DNA of 64,000 bases from contig NC_090288.1 in NCBI RefSeq assembly GCF_037392515.1, positions 15,233,969 to 15,297,968 on the forward strand. Direction: 5' to 3'. Each line of letters starts with the position of its first letter. Position 1 is the stretch's first letter. Made by a program: the position numbers and the translations under genes. Below the pieces are notes generated by a model that made no database searches, was not told where the DNA came from, and worked only from the letters and a program-made list of their open reading frames with translations. Origin of the DNA: Haliotis asinina (lineage: Eukaryota; Mollusca; Gastropoda; Lepetellida; Haliotidae). Shown here in pieces: positions 22,901 to 33,177 of the stretch.

Positions 22901-25840
22901 CCCTGTTCTTGAGAGCAGAGGAAGGCACTGCATCAACTCATGTGCAAACACTACTACCAAACGAAGTGGCCAAGGTATTGATGTTGCATTGAATACACTT
23001 AAACATGTTAGACGAGCGGAACGTGACAAGAAGGTCAAAAGCAGAGATAGGAACGGCACCAATTCCTGTGAAGGCACCACTTCTGCTGAACTATCTAACC
23101 AAGGTATTGATGTTGCATTGAATACGCTTACACATGTTAGGCGAGCGGAACGTGACAAGAAGGTCAAAAGCAGGGATAGGAACGGCACCAATTCCTGTGA
23201 AGGCACAACTTCTGCTGAACTATCTAACCAAGGTGTTGATGTTGCATTGAATACGCTTACACATGTTAGGCGAGCGGAACGTGACAAGAAGGTCAAAAGC
23301 AGAGATAGGAACGGCACCAATTCCTGTGAAGGCACAACTTCTGCTGAACTATCTAACCAAGGTGTTGATGTTGCATTGAATACGCTTACACATGTTAGGC
23401 GAGCGGAACGTGACAAGAAGGTCAAAAGCAGAGATAGGAACGGCACGAGTTCCTGTGAAGGCACAACTTCTGCTGAACTATCTAACCAAGGTATTGATGT
23501 TGCATTGAATACGCTTACACATGTTAGGCGAGCGGAACGTGACAAGAAGGTCAAAAGCAGGGATAGGAACGGCACCAGTTCCTGTGAAGGCACAACTTCT
23601 GCCAAACCATCTAGTCATGATGTTGCTGTGAAAACGGATATACTGTCTAGACGAGCAAAGCACGAGCAGCAGATGAAAAAGACTGTAACCTTCGCTCCTT
23701 CAACATCACTTTCTTATTGTTCATCCGGCAGTGGTTATGAAACGGACATCGGTTCTTTCGGGATGTCTGGGAGTTTCACCTCATCGCCGGGAGGTCTCTT
23801 CAACACTTCGGAACACGGCAGACACTCCAACACGGAAATGAGCAGAGGCACCAGCAGGAACCCGGAAACTGAGATTCCCGAAAGTCCAACTCCATACGAG
23901 ACAGGAGGATGCAGCACCAACAGAAGTATAGAAACCGGAAGATGCGCAGACATCAGCAGTAACGCAGACATCATCAGTAACCATGGGGACAGATTGAACA
24001 ACACTGCTAGCTGTGGCAGTGGCTACGAGCCTGGTAATATAGCGTAAGAACTTACTGTTATGGTCATATTTTGTTTTCTCCTCAGTGCCGCACTTAGCTG
24101 CATGACGGCGATCTGTAATCAACACTATGAGTGTGACCACCCCATCGCTTTAGTCGTATCTTCCGACAACACACTCTGCTAAAAGACACTGAAGATAATA
24201 TCGTAATTTCGAAAGCATAACCAAACGATAATGATAATCTCGGTAATGATAATTTATCATACCACTCAAAAGTGGCACCATTAGCTTTCGTAGGATTTAC
24301 TTTCTAGGAATCCTTACACAAACCGGGTGTTTTGGGGGGCTCAGTGTTTCTAACTGTAAATGCTTTGAAATATATTCCTTATAAGAAATGGTGCTTATAT
24401 CAATCCAATTGTATGTGATTGTTTAAATATTTTATTTTCTAAAGACAACGACGCGGACCGCGACATGTGGATAAATGACCAAATTGCAACATTACAGCCG
24501 TAAGTATTCTACAGTGTCGACAGCGTACTCACAACAAGCATCGTGTCTTAAAGAACAAGCAACACGACCTATGTTCCCCATATAGATGTGTGGATAAATG
24601 AACAAATAGCTACAGTCGTGAGTATGACATATAACTGTGCATAATGCACACAGTAAAGACCCAAGAACGCCAGATAGAAAAGTTGCATCTATCATTTCAC
24701 TTCATAGTTTATTCAGAATATATGATGAAGACTATTTTTACAAAATAAGTGTCACTATATCTAAGGTTCTGATTCTAAGCTCTTTGATTTTTTTCAGGGA
24801 CGTCGCCCGCTCGATCGGACGGGAGGTGTTTGTTGCGCTGTACCCTACCTTAAACATCCAAGATGAAGCCTTGTTTACTGTGAGGAATTCCTTTTTTAAT
24901 GCAAATACAGTATTTAACTAAATGATTTGAAACTATCAAAATTATAACTTCATTATCTGAATTGATTCTAGTGAAATTGATCAAAGATAAAATGATATTT
25001 ACTGTTCCATTGGAATACAAATACATTATTTCACTAGTTGTTTTGACATTATCACTTATAACTTCATTATATGAATTGATAATAGTGACATTGATCAAAG
25101 ATAAAATTTATGTTTACTGTTAGGAACTGTTCCAGTTTTAACGCAAAAACATTATTCAATTATATGTTTGAAAACTATCAATTATGACTACTTTATGTAA
25201 ATTGATTATTGTGAAATTGATCAAAGGTGATGTGATGTTTACTGTAAGAAACTGTTCCATTTTTAACGCAGTTATATTATTTGAATGTAATGTTTTTGAA
25301 ACTACCAATTATAATGACAACATTATTTGAATTAATTATGATGAAATTGATCCAAGATTGAATGAGGTTTACTGTTAGGAAATCAAAGATTAAATCATGT
25401 TCATTGTCTGGAACTGTTCCATTTTTAATGCAAATACATTATTTACGACATGTTTTGAAACTTGAAACCAATTACAGCTACATTGTTTGAATTTATTGTG
25501 CTTCAAATTATCAGTTTCATTAACTGTAGGAATTTGTTTCCTTTCTGCTAGAAACAAATCACGTTGCGGCCTACAGCTTCAGTTTCAATATAATTTCAAT
25601 TACTATCTCATATAATCTTTGGGTATCACTTTTCTACTTACGTTTGGCAGTTATCTCCAGATATAAATAAACTGTATGAGACGGAATCCGAGATGGGTGC
25701 ACGTCCACGTGCACTTTTGTAGAAATTATTTTTTTTTTTATGCTAACTTAAAGTATCATGGTGTCATATTGGAAAGACAGAATATGTCATTCACTATTAA
25801 AAATAAAATGGGAAGAAACATGTGGTATTTCCATCATCAC

Positions 25841-25886
<46 letters not shown>

Positions 25887-26016
25887 TTTCTCTCTCACAC
25901 ACATACTCTCTCTCTCTCTCTCTCTCACCTTATCATAAACAAGCACACTCGCACACAGACTCATTTACATCCGATCTAATTCCATAAACACGTTCTCACA
26001 CCTACATATTCAGTGC

Positions 26017-26048
<32 letters not shown>

Positions 26049-26405
26049 CACTGGATGAGCAATCTACGAGAAGATTCTCCTAAAGAAGGCAGCCACTCTC
26101 CTCAGCGCCTTGCTCACAGGATGAACCTCTCCTCCACGAAACTGTCTTCCTCATCCTCATAGATCCAGTAGTCACTGTCGTCGTCTCCCTCTGTGTGTGT
26201 GTGTGTGCGCGCGTGCGTGTGTGACATGGCCTGCGTGGGTGCCGTAGGTCTCTTTTGTGATATCACTTACATGAACGATCCGTCTTGTCAACAGCTACAT
26301 CTCATGGACCAGTTGGAGGACGAGGATGTGTGTGAAAAGATCAAACGTCTGTGGCGATTAGAAAAGGAGAAACGAGAACGCGATGGTGAAAGACGATCTT
26401 CATAA
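19947..26405 (+). CDS. NEK-like pseudokinase, gene A, 759 aa, nine coding exons
   Basis: Exons: 19947-20069, 20448-20726, 20956-21065, 21753-21849, 22228-22296, 22680-24033, 24445-24499, 24798-24879, 26295-26405. All are GT-AG with matching phases; the sum is 2280 bases. Kinase domain, residues about 18-275: glycine loop LGTGCFGNVYK, Lys45 in YAVK, Glu63 in helix C, activation-segment GTANFMSPE, TDIWSFGCTAFE, and CRPG near the end. The catalytic loop is HRNLKTSN, with Asn145 for the catalytic Asp, and DFG is GFG (Gly166), so phosphotransfer is unlikely. Exon 5 lacks 13 residues that gene B has after ATL. Residues about 325-535 hold five 43-residue repeats, then KTVTF (560-564), a PP1-docking-like motif. 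The last 82 residues form a helical module shared with gene B. NEK resemblance is from family memory; the role is unknown. An acceptor at 19938 suggests an upstream untranslated exon. Confidence 0.85.
20308..20405 (+). repeat. SINE family 2 head fragment in intron 1 of gene A
   Basis: GGGCGTTAGGGTAGCCTAGTG, GATTAAAGC and GGTTCGATTCC mark the tRNA-like A and B boxes. The body stops soon after the B box, about 40 bases before exon 2. Confidence 0.75.
21491..21602 (-). repeat. SINE family 2 fragment in intron 3 of gene A
   Basis: Antisense copy from GAGTATGGGTTTACGTCGC to CCATTAGGCTACCCCAACG, with a diverged B-box complement (TTTAACCCGGGACTT). A short run of ACTC units near 21290-21303 may be the tail of another fragment. 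Confidence 0.7.
22974..23620 (+). repeat. 129-bp in-frame coding tandem repeat (five copies) in gene A exon 6
   Basis: Five copies of a 43-codon unit (GIDVALNTLTHVRRAERDKK, then VKSRDRNGT and SCEGTTSAELSNQ) lie head to tail. Copies 2-5 differ at only a few bases; copy 1 has a diverged N-terminal flank and the last unit ends in a divergent sixth start (DVAVKTDILSRRAK). The unit is rich in Arg, Lys, Asp and Ser and is probably a charged helix plus a disordered linker. High identity indicates recent expansion or homogenisation, and copy number may vary between individuals. Gene B has no such array. Confidence 0.95.
24880..25470. repeat. Diverged about 120-bp tandem repeats in intron 8 of gene A
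   Basis: Units contain TTTACTGT, AGGAACTGTTCC, TTTTTAATGCAAATACATTA, GAAACTATCAATTATAAC and GTGAAATTGATCAAAG. About five units are visible, with starts near 24874, 24998, 25112, 25236 and 25366. The first unit begins inside exon 8 and includes its real donor site, TTTACT|GTGAGG. Confidence 0.75.
25830..25928. repeat. (ATC)n followed by (TC)n microsatellite
   Basis: About 18 ATC/CAT units are followed by CT-rich repeats. The poly-histidine frame across it is a repeat artefact in intron 8 of gene A. Confidence 0.95.
26017..26049. repeat. (CACG)n microsatellite
   Basis: Eight or so CACG units in intron 8 of gene A, with a second GTGTGCGC-type run near 26191-26221 shortly before exon 9. Confidence 0.9.
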
Positions 26406-27164
26406 CCACAACAAGTTGCATTATCATGAAACAAGACGTGTTAGATGACTGCTTTCTGCAACGCTGCAAGGACTGGTTAATTTGCCGAAAAAAAAGAAGA
26501 AAATTAACTGATTAGTAACGAACTTTGCAACTTCCATTCAACCAACGCTCCTGCTATCTAATAACCCTCCATCCTCCGATAAAGACATATGGCAAAGGAC
26601 AAAGAGCATTTGCGTTGACATTGAAATTTGAATGTCCGAGAGCAAGCTGCTAGTGAACATACGTCGAGATCTCTCTGCATTTAAGTGTATTCCGGTTGTT
26701 CATATCATTATGAAAATCACTCGTTTAGCATCCATATGGTTGTAAGGAACATGTTAGTTTGAGACTTGATGGAACCAACAGTGCTTTGCAACTGTCTAAA
26801 TGATACAAATAACAACAGTAATTTCGAAATTCAAGATTTTTTGATATCTCAAAATATGCCGATGTCTACAAATTGATATTTATAGCAGAGTGTATGTGCA
26901 CAAATTGCACATCCTATTTGATCAAATACACAGCTCTCTAAAATATGAATTATATTGTTTTGTTTGACCAAAATATTGATATCTAGAACTGGTGAACACA
27001 GTCGCCAGCAGTCTCATAAGAAACCAACATCACGCCATCCACGATGGGTCGTCAACCCAGTAACCGTCATGTGACACACGTGTGCACAATGTCATATATT
27101 TCCAGTCGTAAATGTAGAAGTTAACAGGCAAAACATTCCTGTACATTATATTACGTATTTTTGA
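26406..27164. other. Region 3' of gene A, probable 3' UTR then intergenic
   Basis: No further coding exon is seen. A 3' untranslated region must begin at 26406, but no classic AATAAA is close, so its end cannot be placed. Confidence 0.4.
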
Positions 27165-27310
27165 GTGAGGAAGTATGGGTTTACGCCGATTTTAGCATTG
27201 CCTCAGCAGACAATAGGCTTCACGCTTCACTTGTACCCATGTGGTGCATCGAACCCGGATCTTCGCCTCGACGAACGAACGTTCGTCAACTAGGCTACCC
27301 CACCGCCCTG
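27165..27310 (-). repeat. SINE family 2 copy
   Basis: Antisense, from GAGTGAGGAAGTATGGGTTT through GGCTTCACGCTTCAC and ATCGAACCCGG (B-box complement) to AGGCTACCCCACCGCCC. It covers body and head, with a short GAGTGA tail remnant. Confidence 0.85.
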
Positions 27311-28151
27311 TATTTGTAGTGTGTGTACAATAGTGTAATCGTAATCCCCGGTGTGTTATGTACAGTATTTTACACCTGAACAGAATGATGGGCTTTGTTT
27401 AGGGGAACAAAGCTCAACAACACACGACCTGTTTTTTATTTTAATCGAGTAGTGGGTCAGTAGCTGTATATACGTGCGAGCGCGCATGGGGTGGCGGGAT
27501 CGGATATGGAGGGGGCGTGGGGCAGGGGGAGAGGTGTGTGTGTCGCCAGTTGCAAGAATGCTGACATTGTGTAGCCATTGTCAGGTAAGTGAAATCAAGG
27601 TTTGTATTAACGGCCCAAGTGATTTTGAGACGCCAACCTAATGGCACAGCTCAATACAAGAACATGTTGTCAGAAACGTGCAGCACGCAAATAAAGTTGT
27701 CAATATAATACAACAGACAAACAAGCTCCCAGACAAGTACAACGCACAAACACAAGTTACAAGATACCAGGCACGTGCAACGCACAAACACAGGCACACA
27801 CAAAAAATACATTTTCTCATTCGCGTACAACACAAACACAAATTGTCAGACACGGACAAAACACAACATATATGTGAACGCAATATCTTTTGCAGTTTGA
27901 CCCAGACATGACCCTGTGTTTATCACATACTTTATCATACCCTACAACTAGGATACAACAAATATGATGTCCTACAACTAGGATATATCTCGTACTGGGT
28001 ACTCAACGGTCAAATCTCTACATATGACATAGTAGGCAGTACGGGTGTTCAAATTTGAATATATACGGTATGGGCAACCGGCACTCAGCCAGACACTAGA
28101 TACACAGATCCACTCACAACACAGAAGTGAAGCCGATCGGGAGCTGTCTAC
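27311..28151. other. Intergenic, CA-rich
   Basis: The stretch 27670-27870 repeats CAACGCACAAACACA and related CA-rich strings. Frames on both strands here reflect this composition. No gene is supported. Confidence 0.45.
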
Positions 28152-28376
28152 ATGTGCAGAGAGGTGAATCGGGATTACCTTCCGCACAAATATACTGTGT
28201 TAAGAGTGGAAAATATATACTCCGATAATCCTATGCATAAATCATACTTTCTTTTGAAGGCACGGGAAAGTGAAAGCGAAAGTAAGGATCATTGGATAGT
28301 GAACATCAAGGACGTATCTCTAGTGATGTACACGTGTGTAAACACTGGACTGGCGGGCGATGCCAGTGATCGTTGG
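28152..28376 (+). other. Possible isolated exon, 75 codons, ending at a donor site
   Basis: A 75-codon frame starts MCREVNRDYLPHKY, contains FLLKARESESESKDHWIVNI, and ends ...ASDR at TG|GTAAGT, a strong donor. It lies 4.5 kb upstream of gene B. Joining it to the likely acceptor before gene B (CCATAG at about 32910) does not keep the frame open, so it is not obviously a gene B coding exon. It could be an untranslated leader exon, part of an unseen gene, or chance. Confidence 0.25.
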
Positions 28377-28379
28377 TAA

Positions 28380-29243
28380 GTGTAATGTACGTATAATGCA
28401 TATATATCATTTGTTTCATAACATCCCACTCAGCGTTAGACGGAGCACGGTGTTTTGGTGCACATATGAACGATAATGCTTGCCTAAAGCTTGTCCTATT
28501 CTAGTGCATGTATTGTATATTTCCGTTAAGATCCCCCAAATTTTGTTCGAAACCATCAAAATGCATAAGCACTTTATGTTCTGTTCAGTAGTGCCTATTT
28601 AGATATGACTCACCACATGTTTTTCTGTCCATATACGAGGAACGTTTCAGAGTGATTGTCTTGCCGACTGAAATATTTCTATCTCTTCTTTATTGTGGTA
28701 CTGGTTCGATACGCAAACGAGGACAAACGTCTGTACGCCTTGTGACACCCTCTAAACAAATACAAACGTGTTCGTCTTGTCACATGCTGTAAATTATGAA
28801 AGCTGTCTGTATGCCTCGTGACATGCTGTAAAGTTGGACAAATCTCTGTAGGCCTCGTGCCACATTGTCAACAAGGATAAGCATGTTTATCATGTCAGAA
28901 AGACGCCCAGGCGTTTGATTCATATTGACGTACCATACCATTTCGAATACTCCCTTTTTGTCAAACTCCATCCAAGTGAAATATTGATGAAATGAAAAAT
29001 AACTACTTCACAGACCGCTTGGTTAGACCGCCATACGAAATCAGTGACTGTTCTTGACAAAAATATACGAAACACAATTTCCCGCCGGAACGTATAACCA
29101 GTAGATATTGAGGATACTCTATTTTGTGTTACTCAGGATAAGGAAGACCGCTTGTGCCGATGGATGTTTTCAGGTTCAAGGAAGCTGAATGTTATTTGGC
29201 AATGTAGTTTATTGGTAAACAACGAAACGATGGCATTATGTTG
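28380..29243. other. Intergenic, no gene recognised
   Basis: Short diverged repeats of the phrase CTGTATGCCTCGTGACATGC occur near 28730-28860. No exon or element boundary is supported. Confidence 0.4.
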
Positions 29244-29488
29244 TTACCCGTGAAGATCCGGGTTAGAATATTGATCTTAAATAACCCAAGCTTGTCGTAA
29301 GAGGTGACTAAGGGGATCGGGTGGTTCGGCTTGCTGACTTGGTTGACACTTGTCATCGGTTTCCAATTGCGCAGATCGATGGTCATGGTGTCGATCTGTG
29401 GATTGTCTGGTCCAGACTCGATTATTTGCAGACCGCCGCCATATAGCTGGAATATTGCTTGGTGGGACGTAAAACTAAACTCACTCAC
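29244..29488 (+). repeat. SINE family 1 copy
   Basis: Runs from ACCCGTGAAGATCCGGG to GACGTAAAACTAAACTCACT. The CCATAAAAGGCG block near the 5' end is deleted relative to the copy at 7167-7437. Confidence 0.85.
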
Positions 29489-29489
29489 A

Positions 29490-31140
29490 TTGCGTTGCTT
29501 CTGTTATATAGATTTAGTCGCGATTAGGTCTCAGGAGCGTATTCTGTATACTGTAAAACTTAGCGTGGTAGTTACAGTACTCTTGCGCCGTTTGAGTCAA
29601 GTCCTGGCTATGTAGTATCTTCTAGAACAACTACAGACTTATCAGTCTGCCAAACATTGAACCGTAGTATATTTATTGTTTTATATGCAATGGCTAAATC
29701 TCAGTACAATCGTCAGTGGCTAAAGGGATTTATAAATCCAGCTAGGATCCGTGCAGGTAGCAAAGGTACTTATATCAACTTCCAACTTACTTATAACTGT
29801 GAAAATCTAGTTATTTTACTGCCCATCGATGGCAGGTTTCTATTCTTTATGTATTTAGCTTTAAGATTCAAATTCTCGTCTCGATATAGCTGAAATATTT
29901 CCGATGTGACGCTAATTTGCAACTCATTCACTCACTCACAGGCTTAATAGGTGTGGTAGAAATTCGAACTTTCTGCATTTAGATTAAGATAATACCAGCG
30001 ACTGTATAGAGATACTATTTCCATCCATGCCATCCGTCATCGGATTGTATGGCAAACTTAACGGAAACGATGATACTGAACACCTTTGCGCTCTGATATG
30101 TAGGTGAACCCATTCTTTCAACTTGGCAGTCGACACGCTGAAGTTTGGAGTTTTAATATGACATGCGACATTAATGTTCAATATTATCATTACAACTGTA
30201 ATAGTTTGTTAATCTAACTCTACACAACAAATCCCTGACATACTGTTAATGAGACTAATTGAGACTAATAGAATTTGCTGTTTTCAAGGCTTGCATTGGT
30301 TCCAAATTTTCGCCATTGCCATTGTTTACGGGGCTTTTAGGGATGTAACGACGATGTAACGACGATGTAACGGCTGTCGAAGTGGCTAAAATCATTAAAC
30401 CAATTTATTGGGTTAGTTTTCGCTGTCTTGGGTGATCCATGTTTTTTGCGTGGAATTGCGGAGGTAGCTGTTTTCGATGAGTCGTGGCATATAACGTTTG
30501 AAATGACGATTCGATTGTGACCTCTTATAGCTCATTTTGTAGAGAAATCATCTGGCTTTCGATCCGTAGACATCAATCTATGTGTATTTGTAACACCGTT
30601 TCTAAGCGGTAGACGCCCCTGTGGGGGCGAACTTTTAACATTTTACGGTAATAGAAATACGAGCACGCTATCGACGTTGACGCCAGAAGTCTATCTTTGT
30701 GACCTAATGTGACAACTGGCGCACAGGACAGTTGGCCCTGAAATTGTAAGTATTTCCACGAATAACCATGAATTAAATATCGACACCATTTTACTCCTGA
30801 AATATGACGAAAGTCTCCTCTCATAACGCCATTTGAACACCCCAACATGGCATTTTTAAATAGGCTTACTTATATCTCTAACCCTCACCTGATTTGCATG
30901 CATGAAATTCCACACAGTTGTAAAATCGATCAGTCGTTAAATCCATAAACCTGTTTGCCGGCGAAGAATGTCCCTTTTATAAAAGACAAACTGGCTGACA
31001 TATCTACGCTCTTATTACGGGGTATTTCAGCCTGAAGTAACACTCTGGTAGTTTATCTACCCGGAACGTTTCTTCAGGTAACAAAATACCAACACTTTTT
31101 CATGTGTTCCTCCCCTCCACCATATGCCAAAAATGCATGT
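29490..31140. other. Intergenic, no gene recognised
   Basis: Contains a small tandem repeat GATGTAACGAC (three units near 30343-30372). Frames are short and unsupported. Confidence 0.4.
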
Positions 31141-31147
31141 GCATGAC

Positions 31148-31605
31148 ATTAATGAATATTTTAAAAAACGATGTAAAAATGCTTTTTTTGGACTGATTTC
31201 TGAATTGTTTTTACGTATTGTTATAAAGTAAGTCCTTTGGTGCTAAGTTTGATCGAGTCGCCTAGCTTTGGAAACATTGTTTAACTTATGTTTTGCGGAA
31301 CGATCAAGCTACCGTGGCTTGACATGGATAAATATGGATATAATCCGCAACGTGAGTATTCCCTTTTGCTCTACAACTAAGGCTCACCTTCATAAAAAAC
31401 TATTATTTTGCCTTATTACGCCGTTTTGACCGCTTGTTGACCGGTATCGCATTTCTGTAAGACGGACCATACGTTAAACAATGTTTCCAAAGATAGGCGA
31501 CTCGGCAAAACGACTTACTTTATAACATTTCGTGAAAAAAAACAATGCACAAATCAGTAAAAACACATTTTTACATCGTTTTTTTTAAATATTTAAAAAT
31601 GCCAA
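31148..31605. repeat. Foldback repeat, arms of about 140 bp
   Basis: The left arm (31148-31295) reads ATATTTTAAAAAACGATG, GTTATAAAGTAAGTC, GAGTCGCCTAGC, then TTTGGAAACATTGTTTAAC. The right arm (31460-31605) is its reverse complement with scattered differences. The centre of about 165 bases is unique. There is no coding capacity, so this is a MITE-like foldback. Confidence 0.8.
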
Positions 31606-31609
31606 CTTT

Positions 31610-32947
31610 TTCGTTACTTCGTGGTAGTATTTCTTTATCTTGATTGATATTGAATCACGCTTGATGCACGGAAATTACCGATGTTTTGCGAATGCAAATC
31701 GATGGAAGGGAGATAACTCTAAATTTGTTTTCTTGTGTCGTCTGCAAAGTCTAGCGATGGCTATAGAAAACTTTCAAATGTAGTCCCTGTGGATATTAAG
31801 AAGGGGAATAACACGGCGGCGATGTTACAAGGACAATACCTGCGGAAAAATGATCAAGATGCAAGATTCGAATTGTTTGATTCACACAGGTTGGCTGAAG
31901 AGTACGATCCGATACTCATGCTTCGAACAATTCAAAATTAACACTGAGGTGTTCGGAAAGATGAAAACGTACGCGTTCACTGGTCCCATGTGACCAGTAA
32001 ACAAAATATAATGTCCCTTACAGGGATCAGGGATGTCGCATTCATGCTGTAGTTGGATTCAGCGTTTGTATAATGGTATTGTGCGAATGTTATATTGGAA
32101 ATGTAATTTCAGTTCGGCAAATCAAGTACGCGATTGCGCATGTACATTGTCAGTGTGTTAAAATCAGGTGTAACATGACGCTAGTAGGTAATCAGTTCTT
32201 GTCTGAACCCATCGAAGCGTCGTTAAGTGAGTAATGATGTTATGCTGTCTCAACGTCGATAGTCGACTATAAAAGAAAAGGTCGCCCGAATAAGGAAATA
32301 CTGAACAATGACCATTCAGTGAATATGTGTAAACACGAGAGTTGTCATCTAATGTTTTTTCGTTTATGAGGAGCAGTTAGTTACATTTGGGCGCATGTGT
32401 GTGTTTGTGCGTGCGCGCGCGCGTGCGTGTGTGTGTGTTAGATATATATAGATAGATAGATATAGATAGATAGTGTGTGTGTGGTTGTGCAGGTTGTTAA
32501 GAACAGAATACTTCATTGTATTATTCAGTGTACAATATGCGCTAACGCTTTAAAAGTATGTTCTGGAACACATTATTTTTAAGAATGTAAAACAATATAA
32601 AGCCTTTTTATAGTTTTGTATTTGCGTCGCCCAGAGAAAGCCCACCATACGTGAAATCTTCGAAAAAGGATAGCGTTTTATACTCACAAAATATCAGAAG
32701 TAATACAAACATGCTTTGTGTACACGCGACTGTTGCAATGTGTGATGTGTGGATGCTTCTGACTGAACGACACGGGTATAAATATATTTATGGCAGAGTT
32801 AGGTTATGAAATAAGAAACTATTTCATTTAATTCAGACCAAGTGATTTCTTGACCGATTCCATAACAAATTTTAATTACCTTCGTGATCAAGCACTTTGG
32901 TTTTCCATAGGAAATGAGGACCAAGAGTTCTTGTGGTAGCATCCAAG
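31610..32947. other. Region upstream of gene B; microsatellite at 32398-32482
   Basis: GTGC/GT and GATA repeats run at 32398-32482. CCATAG at about 32905-32910 could be an acceptor of a 5' untranslated intron of gene B. A 68-codon frame at 31735-31941 has no recognisable domain. No promoter element can be named with confidence. Confidence 0.4.
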
Positions 32948-33121
32948 ATGGCGTCTAAATCTCGCGAGAACTTACGAGAGCACGTGTTGAAACAGTTGCG
33001 GACCAGCAGTTCAGTTGGAAAGGGCAAGTTGGGGAATGTGTACAAAGTCAAAGGATTTAATGGCGAACAGGTATAAAGTGTACATTTACGTTCTCATAAC
33101 TTGGCGAAAAAGGCAAAAGAA

Positions 33122-33177
<56 letters not shown>

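Noticed and set aside
22880-23605. Long minus-strand open frame of 241 codons
   Set aside because: It is the antisense of the 129-bp coding repeat of gene A. A period divisible by three keeps the shadow frame open.
25829-25920. Poly-histidine protein
   Set aside because: Simple (ATC)n microsatellite in an intron of gene A.
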